A stretch of DNA of 5,025 nt from Flavobacteriales bacterium (GTDB lineage Bacteria; Bacteroidota; Bacteroidia; Flavobacteriales_E; Vicingaceae), in NCBI GenBank assembly GCA_002402165.1, contig NVVI01000002.1, positions 125,937 through 130,961 on the forward strand. Reading direction: 5' to 3'. The notes under the pieces are model-generated. The model saw nothing but the letters and a program-made list of their open reading frames with translations. It searched no databases and was not told the origin of the DNA. Positions 1-5,025 of this stretch are shown piece by piece. The position numbers and the translations under genes are program-made. The stretch's first letter is position 1. Each line of letters starts with the position of its first letter.

Positions 1-881
1 TAGGTGCTAGGTATAGTTATTCCATTTTAACTACTTCTTTTTCAGATACTACGTTTATTAAATTACCTTTTTCTGAAATAAACAATAATAATGGTGCACT
101 AACAGGTAATGCTGGATTTGTTTTTCATCCCAACAAAAACTGGAATATTCAGGTAGCCGTTTCTACAGCATATAGAAATCCTAATGTTGATGATGTAGGT
201 AAAGTTTTTGCGAAAAATGATTTTGTAGTGGTTCCTAACGATCAACTAAAACCTGAATATGCCTATAACGGTGAAATAGGAATTACAAGAGCATTTGGAA
301 AAGAAGACTTAGTTATAAATATCGTAGGATTTTACACCCTTTTGCAAGATGCCATTTTTCGAGATTTTTATACCCTAAACGGAAGTGATTCCTTAGTTTA
401 TGATGGTGATTTACTAAGAATTCAAACCAATGTTAATGCTAATAAGGCAATTGTTTATGGAACTTCTTTTAATCTTAAAGCTAAGTTGAGTAAAGAGTTC
501 AGTATTAAAAGTACATTTAATTATACGATTGGAAGAAATACAACACTTGATGTTCCATTAGCTCACATCCCTCCTTTTTATGGTAGAACAGATTTAATTA
601 TTCATTCCGACCCATTAACATTAGCTATTTACGCTAAGTATCAAGGTTGGAAGTGGATTACTGATTACTCCCCTTTTGGTGATGATAATGAAGGAGAAGC
701 AACATTAAACGGAACTCCTGCATGGCAAACATTTAACATTAGAGCAGAAATGAAATTAAGTAAATCATTTTCTATACAAGCTGCATTAGAAAATATGTTG
801 GATGTTCACTACCGTTCTTTTTCATCTGGGATTAGTGGCGCAGGAAGAAATTTTATTTTTACTCTTAGAGCAGAAATTTAA
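1..881 (+). CDS. TonB-dependent outer-membrane receptor, C-terminal part (5' end outside window)
   Basis: This is the last 292 codons (reading frame from base 3) of an outer-membrane beta-barrel receptor that would import a ligand using energy from TonB/ExbBD. The frame is open from the left edge to the TAA at 879-881, so the GTG at 228 is an internal valine codon and not a start. Near partial residues 55-70 there is a segment reading STAYRNPNVDDVGKVF, a variant of the FRxPNVDDLGK signature I know from Bacteroidota TonB receptors. Alternating polar and hydrophobic strands follow, and the end contains GTPAW, ENMLDVHYR, SGISGAGRN and a final beta-strand ending TLRAEI, all typical of the barrel C-terminus. 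The plug domain, signal peptide and TonB box lie upstream and cannot be seen. The motif style resembles the haem/haemoglobin or siderophore group, but the ligand cannot be assigned from this piece. Family call is strong; substrate is unknown. Confidence 0.93.
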   Translation, partial: GARYSYSILTTSFSDTTFIKLPFSEINNNNGALTGNAGFVFHPNKNWNIQVAVSTAYRNPNVDDVGKVFAKNDFVVVPNDQLKPEYAYNGEIGITRAFGKEDLVINIVGFYTLLQDAIFRDFYTLNGSDSLVYDGDLLRIQTNVNANKAIVYGTSFNLKAKLSKEFSIKSTFNYTIGRNTTLDVPLAHIPPFYGRTDLIIHSDPLTLAIYAKYQGWKWITDYSPFGDDNEGEATLNGTPAWQTFNIRAEMKLSKSFSIQAALENMLDVHYRSFSSGISGAGRNFIFTLRAEI

Positions 882-885
882 ACCC

Positions 886-907
886 TTAGTTTTCAACACT
901 AATTTTT
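886..907 (+). terminator. Weak candidate terminator after the TonB receptor gene
   Basis: Five bases TTAGT (886-890) can pair with ACTAA (898-902) across a 7-base loop, and five T residues follow at 903-907. The position, starting 4 bases after the receptor stop codon, is right for a terminator, but the stem is short and AT-rich with a single G-C pair. TTAGTT could alternatively pair with AACTAA at 911-916. This is only a tentative call. Confidence 0.2.
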
Positions 908-925
908 AAGAACTAATTTTTAAGA
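898..925 (+). repeat. 14-bp perfect tandem duplication
   Basis: The unit ACTAATTTTTAAGA occurs at 898-911 and again immediately at 912-925 with no mismatch. It lies in the spacer between the receptor stop and the enoyl-CoA hydratase promoter element. It is AT-rich, so a replication-slippage duplication is the simplest explanation; a binding-site role is possible but unsupported. Confidence 0.7.
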
Positions 926-950
926 ATTAAATCTCCTTTTCACATTATTC

Positions 951-958
951 TATATTTG
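951..958 (+). promoter_or_regulatory. Candidate Bacteroidota -7 promoter element for the enoyl-CoA hydratase gene
   Basis: TATATTTG matches the Bacteroidota primary-sigma -7 consensus TAnnTTTG at every fixed position. It sits 22 bases before the ATG at 981, which would give a leader of roughly 15-20 bases. No TTG or TTTG -33 element is visible at the expected 17-23 base distance upstream, so the call rests on the -7 box and its position. It implies that the hydratase is transcribed separately from the receptor. Confidence 0.5.
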
Positions 959-980
959 TTTAGCAATTAAAAATTAATCC

Positions 981-1763
981 ATGAATTACAATAATATCAT
1001 CATCGAAACTGAGGGGAATGTTGCAGTTTTAACCATCAATAGACCTGAACAATTAAACGCCTTAAATTCAGAAACCATATTAGAATTAGGCAGTACTTTT
1101 ACAAGCTTAGAAGCAGACAATAATATTAAAGCAATTATTCTAACAGGCTCAGGCGAAAAGGCATTTGTGGCAGGTGCTGATATCAAAGAATTTTATCAAT
1201 TTGATGTTGCCCAAGGAAAAGAATTAAGTGCTAAAGGGCATCAAACTTTATTTGATATAGTAGAAAATTTAAGTACTCCCGTTATAGGTGCCATTAACGG
1301 TTTTGCTTTAGGTGGCGGATTAGAATTGGCTATGAGTTGCCATTTTAGATTGGCATCTAACAATGCAAAATTAGGATTACCTGAAGTTACTTTAGGTGTT
1401 ATTCCTGGTTATGGAGGGACTCAACGTTTGGCTCATTTAGTGGGAAAAGGAAGGGCTATGGAAATGATAATGACTGCCAAAATGATTTCAGCAGATGAGG
1501 CATTAAGTTATGGTTTGGTTAATTATGTTACTCCACAAGAGGAATTAATGGATGCTTGTAAGAAAATAGCGTTAAAGATTGTTAAAAATTCTCCTATAGC
1601 AATTGCCAGTGCAATAAGAGCTATTAATGCTGGTTATATGGATGGAATTAATGGTTTTGATACAGAAATAGAAGAGTTTGGAAAGTGTTTTGGAACAGAA
1701 GATTTTAAAGAAGGGACAACTGCATTCATTGAAAAAAGAAAAGCAGAATTTCCTGGTAAATAA
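981..1763 (+). CDS. Enoyl-CoA hydratase / crotonase family protein (3-hydroxyacyl-CoA dehydratase type)
   Basis: A complete 260-residue crotonase-fold enzyme, the usual length for a single-domain hydratase. Family members reversibly add water to trans-2-enoyl-CoA to give 3-hydroxyacyl-CoA in the cytoplasm, in beta-oxidation or butanoyl-CoA metabolism. Visible motifs are NRPEQLNALN (20-29), the CoA/oxyanion-hole loop AGADIKE (64-70), NGFALGGGLELAMS (106-119) and LPEVTLGVIPGYGGTQRL (133-150). By comparison with rat mitochondrial enoyl-CoA hydratase, Glu115 and Glu135 are the two catalytic glutamates and Gly112 with Ala66 form the oxyanion hole, so hydratase activity is expected. The C-terminus (FGTEDFKEGTTAFIEKRK) closely resembles clostridial Crt (crotonase). 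The ATG follows an A/T-rich leader with no Shine-Dalgarno. It appears monocistronic: a -7 element lies before it and a palindromic repeat starts 3 bases after its stop. The physiological substrate chain length cannot be told from sequence. Confidence 0.95.
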   Translation: MNYNNIIIETEGNVAVLTINRPEQLNALNSETILELGSTFTSLEADNNIKAIILTGSGEKAFVAGADIKEFYQFDVAQGKELSAKGHQTLFDIVENLSTPVIGAINGFALGGGLELAMSCHFRLASNNAKLGLPEVTLGVIPGYGGTQRLAHLVGKGRAMEMIMTAKMISADEALSYGLVNYVTPQEELMDACKKIALKIVKNSPIAIASAIRAINAGYMDGINGFDTEIEEFGKCFGTEDFKEGTTAFIEKRKAEFPGK

Positions 1764-1766
1764 AAG

Positions 1767-1857
1767 CGTCATTGCGAGGTGCGAAGCAGTCTCACAAAAA
1801 AACTGACTATTTAAATTTAAGATTGCTTCATTTCACTGCGTTACATTCGCAATGACG
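1767..1857. repeat. Imperfect palindromic intergenic repeat (dispersed short-repeat / REP- or MITE-like)
   Basis: The outer arms CGTCATTGCG (1767-1776) and CGCAATGACG (1848-1857) are perfect 10-bp inverted repeats. An inner pair GAAGCAGTCT (1783-1792) and AGATTGCTTC (1820-1829) matches at 9 of 10 positions, the exception being a G-U wobble in RNA. Between the stems the left arm has 6 bases and the right arm 18, so the left arm looks 12 bases shorter; the apical loop of 27 bases (1793-1819) is AT-rich. The GC content of the arms contrasts with their surroundings. From memory, the arm sequence (CGTCATTGCGA followed by GCGAAGCAATCT-like bases) resembles a short palindrome found in many copies between genes in Bacteroidota and some other bacteria. 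No transposase is present, so it would be non-autonomous. In RNA it would fold into a long hairpin between the hydratase and flippase genes and may act as a transcript end or stabiliser. Structure is certain; family and function are inferred. Confidence 0.85.
1823..1849 (+). promoter_or_regulatory. Weak candidate promoter inside the repeat's right arm, for the flippase operon
   Basis: TTG at 1823-1825 is followed after 16 bases by TACATTCG (1842-1849), which differs from the -7 consensus TAnnTTTG at one position. The spacing is one base below the range I recall for this phylum (17-23). The predicted start would be near 1856, about 14 bases before the ATG at 1870. If real, the repeat supplies the promoter for the flippase-dut-nucleotidyltransferase genes; no better promoter is visible in the 106-base spacer. 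Confidence 0.2.
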
Positions 1858-1869
1858 TAAAATTGAGAA

Positions 1870-3354
1870 ATGTCAAATCCATTAAAAAAATTAGCAGGGC
1901 AAACTGCCGTTTATGGCCTAACAAGTATCGTTGGAAGGTTGCTTACATGGTTTTTAGTTCCTCTTTATACCCTTAAGTTTACTACTGACCAGTATGGAAT
2001 TGTAACTGAAATGTATGCCTATGTTGCATTCTTAGTAGTTTTTTTAACCTATGGTATGGAAACCGCTTTTTTCCGTTACTCGACATTAAAAGAATACCAA
2101 CCAAAAAAAGTATTTACAACAATTGTTTTTTCATTATTCGCTACTTCATTTGTTTTTATTTCGACTGCTTTCTTGTTTGACCAACAAATAGCTAATTGGT
2201 TAAAATATCCTGACAACCCGGAATTTGTTACTTGGTTTGCTGTTATTGTTGGATTAGATTCCATGTCATCCATACCATTAGCTAAATTAAGAGCTGAAAA
2301 TAAGGCAATTCGATTTGTTATAATCAATTTTACAAATATTGTAGTTTTCGTTGGACTAAACTTATTCTTTCTTGCCTATTGCTTACCAATGTACAATGCT
2401 GGCGAAAGCAATTGGTTAATCAAAACTTTTTATAATCCAGAGATTGGAGTTGGTTATGTATTCATTTCCAATTTAATTGCTGTCTGCGTTAAATTTACTT
2501 TACTATTACCTGATCTTTTCAAAGCTCGTTATGGGTTTGAATTTTCTCTACTTAAGAAAATGTTTATTTATGCATTACCTCTGTTAATTTTTGGATTAGC
2601 TGGTATTGTAAATGAAACCATAGATCGAATTATGTTGAAACGTATCTTAATTCAAACCCATACTCTTAAAGAAACAATGTCAGAAATAGGAATATATGGT
2701 GCTTGCTACAAAATTTCCATCATTATCACACTATTTATTCAAGCATTCCGATATGCTGCAGAACCGTTTTTCTTTAATCAAGAAAAAGAATCAAATGCGA
2801 AAGAAACTTACTCTAAAGTGATGACCTATTTTGTTATCGTGTGTGCTACAATTTTTTTAGGCGTAATGCTATTTATGGACATTATAAAATACTTCATTCC
2901 TAACGAAGAATATTGGGTAGGGCTTAAAGTTGTTCCTATCTTACTGTTTGCTAATATATGCTTAGGTATTTATTACAATCAATCTATTTGGTACAAACTA
3001 AGTGGCAAAACAAAGTTTGGAGCTTACATAGGTGTTTTTGGTGCAGCTATTACTATTCTCCTTAATTATATTTGGATTCCCATTTATGGATATATGGGGT
3101 CAGCATGGGCAACGTTGGCATGTTATGCTTCAATGATGTTGCTATCTTTTATATTAAGCCGAAAGCATTACCCAATAAAATATAATTTCCGAAAAGTGTT
3201 ATTATATTTAGGTTTAGCATTTGGACTATACTTTTTTACTACCTATTTAGCATTACCTAGTGGAATAGCAAAATATGGAATTCATAGCCTTATTATTATT
3301 GCATTTCTTGGAGTAATTTATTGGTTAGAAAGACCAAAAAAAGTGGTAATTTAG
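1870..3354 (+). CDS. Oligosaccharide / polysaccharide flippase (MOP superfamily, Wzx-like)
   Basis: A complete 494-residue integral membrane protein predicted to flip a lipid-linked oligosaccharide across the cytoplasmic membrane for O-antigen, capsule or other surface-glycan assembly. About 14 hydrophobic segments can be traced by eye, roughly at 12-34, 48-66, 83-103, 119-137, 148-171, 194-214, 230-248, 279-297, 316-338, 352-370, 383-404, 408-429, 442-460 and 469-486, the usual number and length for this superfamily. The N-terminus (KKLAGQTAVYGLTSIVGRLL) and the segment around 376-418 (KLSGKTKFGAYIG, then LNYIWIPIYGYMGSAWAT) are typical of polysaccharide biosynthesis/export proteins. The ATG lies 12 bases after the palindromic repeat with no Shine-Dalgarno. 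It is the first gene of a tight run with dut, a sugar nucleotidyltransferase and a lipoprotein, which supports a glycan role. The glycan substrate is unknown, and MurJ-like lipid II flipping cannot be fully excluded. Confidence 0.9.
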   Translation: MSNPLKKLAGQTAVYGLTSIVGRLLTWFLVPLYTLKFTTDQYGIVTEMYAYVAFLVVFLTYGMETAFFRYSTLKEYQPKKVFTTIVFSLFATSFVFISTAFLFDQQIANWLKYPDNPEFVTWFAVIVGLDSMSSIPLAKLRAENKAIRFVIINFTNIVVFVGLNLFFLAYCLPMYNAGESNWLIKTFYNPEIGVGYVFISNLIAVCVKFTLLLPDLFKARYGFEFSLLKKMFIYALPLLIFGLAGIVNETIDRIMLKRILIQTHTLKETMSEIGIYGACYKISIIITLFIQAFRYAAEPFFFNQEKESNAKETYSKVMTYFVIVCATIFLGVMLFMDIIKYFIPNEEYWVGLKVVPILLFANICLGIYYNQSIWYKLSGKTKFGAYIGVFGAAITILLNYIWIPIYGYMGSAWATLACYASMMLLSFILSRKHYPIKYNFRKVLLYLGLAFGLYFFTTYLALPSGIAKYGIHSLIIIAFLGVIYWLERPKKVVI

Positions 3355-3379
3355 TCCGTTAGAATTTATACGTAATTAA

Positions 3380-3814
3380 ATGGAAATCAAAATAGTAAAT
3401 AAATCTAATCACCCTTTACCACATTATGGTACAGAGGCTTCAGCAGGTGTTGATTTAAGAGCGAACATATCCGAAACAATTACGTTAAAACCATTAGAAA
3501 GAACGCTGATAAAAACAGGTTTATTTATTGAACTTCCTGTAGGTTATGAAGCTCAAGTTAGACCAAGAAGTGGCTTAGCATACAAACATGGATTAACCGT
3601 TTTAAATACTCCTGGCACAATTGACGCTGATTATCGTGGAGAAATAGGTGTAATATTGGTTAACTTGTCAAACAAAGAATTTGTAATTGAAAATGGAGAA
3701 AGAATTGCTCAAATGGTGATAGCAAAACACGAACAAGCCGAATGGGATTTAGTTGAAGAATTGTCAGGTACCAATAGGGGCGCTGGTGGATTTGGAAGTA
3801 CAGGGAAAAAATAA
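3380..3814 (+). CDS. dut: dUTP diphosphatase (deoxyuridine 5'-triphosphate nucleotidohydrolase)
   Basis: A complete 144-residue trimeric-type dUTPase, which hydrolyses dUTP to dUMP and pyrophosphate in the cytoplasm, keeping uracil out of DNA and supplying dUMP for thymidylate synthesis. All five family motifs are present and in order: motif 1 AGVDLRA (22-28, Asp25 a likely Mg-site residue), motif 2 RPRSGLA (61-67), motif 3 [17 protein letters not shown] (79-95, with Asp82 the expected water-activating aspartate and Tyr85 excluding ribose), motif 4 GERIAQMVI (106-114), and the mobile C-terminal motif 5 [10 protein letters not shown] (133-142), where Phe138 should stack on uracil. Length is normal and nothing is missing. 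The ATG lies 25 bases after the flippase stop and the stop lies 4 bases before the next ATG, so it is probably co-transcribed with envelope genes; a functional link to them is not implied by its chemistry. Confidence 0.98.
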   Translation: MEIKIVNKSNHPLPHYGTEASAGVDLRANISETITLKPLERTLIKTGLFIELPVGYEAQVRPRSGLAYKHGLTVLNTPGTIDADYRGEIGVILVNLSNKEFVIENGERIAQMVIAKHEQAEWDLVEELSGTNRGAGGFGSTGKK

Positions 3815-3818
3815 AATT

Positions 3819-4832
3819 ATGAAAATTATAGTACCAATGGCCGGAAGAGGCTCTCGTTTAAGGCCTCACACATTAACTATTCCTAAGCCATTAATCCCAA
3901 TAGCTGGCAAACCAATTGTGCAACGCTTAGTAGAAGGCATTACTAAAGTTTGTGGTGAAACAGTTGATGAAATTGTATTTATTATTGGTGATTTTGGCGA
4001 AAAAGTTGAAAAGGATTTAATTGATGTTGCAGAAGCATTAAGTGCAAAGGGTAGTATTTATTATCAAGAAGAGGCGCTAGGTACTGCTCATGCTATTCTA
4101 TGTGCTAAAGATAGCTTAGAAGGAAATGTTGTTGTAGCTTTCGCTGATACATTATTTAGAGCAGATTTTACGCTTGATTCTAAAGCAGAAGGAATTATTT
4201 GGGTAAGCCAAATTGATGACCCAAGTGCTTTTGGAGTAGTGAAGTTAAATAATGAAAATATAATCACTGATTTTGTAGAAAAGCCTACAGAATTTATTTC
4301 TGATCTAGCAATTATAGGGATTTACTATTTTAAAGATGGAAATTATCTTAAAAATGAACTTCAGTATTTAATTGATAATAACATTACTGATAAAGGAGAA
4401 TTTCAATTAACTGATGCTTTAGAAAATATGAAAAAGAAAGGCACAAATTTTGCTCCAGGAAAGGTTGATGAATGGTTAGATTGCGGTAATTACAAGGCAA
4501 CAGTTTATACTAACCAAAGAGTTTTAGAGTTTATTAAAGATGAAGATATAGTAGATAGCTCATTAAAAATTGAGGATGCTAAAATTATTAGCCCTTGTTT
4601 TATTGGGAAAAATGTAGAAATAACTAATTCAATAATTGGACCTCATGTATCAATTGGAGAGAACACAAAAATTAAAAATTCTGTAATTTCTAATTCTATT
4701 ATTCAAACAAATTCTTTTTTAAACTCTGTAAATTTAAAAAATTCCATGATAGGTAATTATGTTAAAATTAGTGGAAATGATAAAGAAAAAGTGCAAGAAA
4801 TGAGTATTGGAGATTATAATGAAATTGCGTAA
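3819..4832 (+). CDS. Sugar-1-phosphate nucleotidyltransferase with C-terminal left-handed beta-helix
   Basis: A complete 337-residue cytoplasmic enzyme predicted to make an NDP-sugar from a sugar 1-phosphate and an NTP. The start is the ATG at 3819, 4 bases after the dut stop, because the family's N-terminus MKIIVPMAGRGSRLRPHT begins there; an in-frame TTG at 3753 lies inside dut and would add 22 non-family residues. Visible features are the nucleotide-binding loop MAGRGSRLRPHT (7-18), PKPLIPIAGKP (22-32), EALGTAHAI (85-93), the metal-binding Asp110 in AFADT, EKP (154-156) and Asp221 in WLDCGN, the second metal ligand by analogy with RmlA. Residues from about 252 to 320 form imperfect hexapeptides rich in isoleucine and asparagine (CFIGKNVEI, NSIIGPHVSIG, NSVIS, NSIIQ), a left-handed beta-helix used for oligomerisation or, in bifunctional relatives, acetyl transfer. 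It resembles long RmlA-like or GlmU-like enzymes; the base and sugar specificity (dTTP, UTP or GTP) cannot be settled by reading. Confidence 0.92.
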   Translation: MKIIVPMAGRGSRLRPHTLTIPKPLIPIAGKPIVQRLVEGITKVCGETVDEIVFIIGDFGEKVEKDLIDVAEALSAKGSIYYQEEALGTAHAILCAKDSLEGNVVVAFADTLFRADFTLDSKAEGIIWVSQIDDPSAFGVVKLNNENIITDFVEKPTEFISDLAIIGIYYFKDGNYLKNELQYLIDNNITDKGEFQLTDALENMKKKGTNFAPGKVDEWLDCGNYKATVYTNQRVLEFIKDEDIVDSSLKIEDAKIISPCFIGKNVEITNSIIGPHVSIGENTKIKNSVISNSIIQTNSFLNSVNLKNSMIGNYVKISGNDKEKVQEMSIGDYNEIA

Positions 4833-4838
4833 CTTTTA

Positions 4839-5025
4839 ATGAAATTAAGACTTTACATATTATTTATTTTAACCATTTTTTTTATTGGGTGTTCTCCATC
4901 AAAAAAATCAGCTACAGCTTCTCAAAAAGGCAAAATTAATAACACTAGTATTTCAAGCCTTTCTGAAGAAGAAGAAATTAAATTTAAATTCATATTTCAT
5001 AACGCCAATAAAGAAAGAATTTTAG
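4839..5025 (+). CDS. Lipoprotein, N-terminal part (3' end outside window); possible TPR protein
   Basis: An open frame of 62 codons from the ATG at 4839 runs to the right edge without a stop. The first residues are a type II signal peptide: basic start MKLR, hydrophobic core YILFILTIFF (6-15), and a lipobox FIGC with Cys18 as the predicted lipidated residue. A polar Ser/Lys/Thr-rich linker follows (19-43, with SLSEEEE just after), then a stretch that looks helical (IKFKFIFHNANKERIL). The ATG lies 6 bases after the nucleotidyltransferase stop, so it belongs to the same operon. In relatives I recall a tetratricopeptide-repeat protein at this position, and the last visible residues (HNANKERIL) look like the beginning of a first TPR helix, but that is inference. 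The residues after Cys18 (SPSKK) are not acidic, so the known acidic surface-export signal of Bacteroidota lipoproteins is not evident. Confidence 0.85.
   Translation, partial: MKLRLYILFILTIFFIGCSPSKKSATASQKGKINNTSISSLSEEEEIKFKFIFHNANKERIL

Noticed and set aside
228..881. Receptor gene starting at the GTG at 228
   Set aside because: The same frame is open back to base 3 and encodes receptor-like sequence including the NPNVDDVGK motif, so 228 is internal and the gene starts outside the window.
986..1186. Minus-strand open frame of 66 codons
   Set aside because: It lies wholly antisense to the well-supported enoyl-CoA hydratase and shows no recognisable protein features.
1572..1772. Minus-strand open frame of 66 codons over the hydratase 3' end
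   Set aside because: It is antisense to conserved hydratase codons, starts inside the palindromic repeat, and has low-complexity Phe/Cys/Ser content.
1767..1857. Palindrome as a CRISPR unit, tRNA or riboswitch
   Set aside because: There is a single inverted pair with no direct-repeat array, no cloverleaf or CCA end, and no aptamer core that I recognise.
2076..2327. Minus-strand open frame of 83 codons
   Set aside because: It is antisense to the flippase gene and has no recognisable domain or initiation context.
3355..3379. Separate promoter or terminator between flippase and dut
   Set aside because: The 25-base gap has no TAnnTTTG element and no stem with a T run, so co-transcription is the simpler reading.
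3753..4832. Nucleotidyltransferase starting at TTG 3753, overlapping dut
   Set aside because: The extra 22 residues are a frame-shifted reading of the conserved dut C-terminus; the family N-terminus begins at the ATG at 3819.

Overview
The window is AT-rich (roughly one third GC by eye, not counted) and reads as an ordinary chromosomal segment of a member of the Bacteroidota, most likely of the flavobacterial type. The reasons are the style of the TonB-dependent receptor, the absence of Shine-Dalgarno sequences in front of the genes, a TAnnTTTG-type -7 promoter element, and a flippase / dUTPase / sugar-nucleotidyltransferase / lipoprotein gene order that I recall as common in that phylum. All genes are on the plus strand.

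Region by region: (1) 1-881 is the C-terminal part of an outer-membrane TonB-dependent receptor that begins upstream of the window. (2) 882-980 is a short spacer with a 14-bp tandem duplication, a weak possible terminator and a good -7 promoter element. (3) 981-1763 is a complete crotonase-family enoyl-CoA hydratase with both catalytic glutamates. (4) 1764-1869 is almost filled by an imperfect palindromic repeat (1767-1857) of a dispersed short-repeat type. (5) 1870-4832 holds three closely spaced genes: a 14-helix MOP-superfamily polysaccharide flippase, dUTP diphosphatase (dut), and a sugar-1-phosphate nucleotidyltransferase with a C-terminal left-handed beta-helix. (6) From 4839 a lipoprotein gene starts and runs off the right edge.

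The flippase, nucleotidyltransferase and lipoprotein fit an envelope or surface-glycan role. The dUTPase is a nucleotide-pool housekeeping enzyme that appears to be co-transcribed with them (gaps of 25, 4 and 6 bp). The enoyl-CoA hydratase and the receptor are separate units with no visible functional link to that cluster.

I see no sign of a novel system: no CRISPR array, transposase, toxin-antitoxin pair, phage gene, tRNA or rRNA. The most noteworthy non-coding item is the palindromic repeat between the hydratase and flippase genes. No intergenic stretch exceeds about 110 bases.
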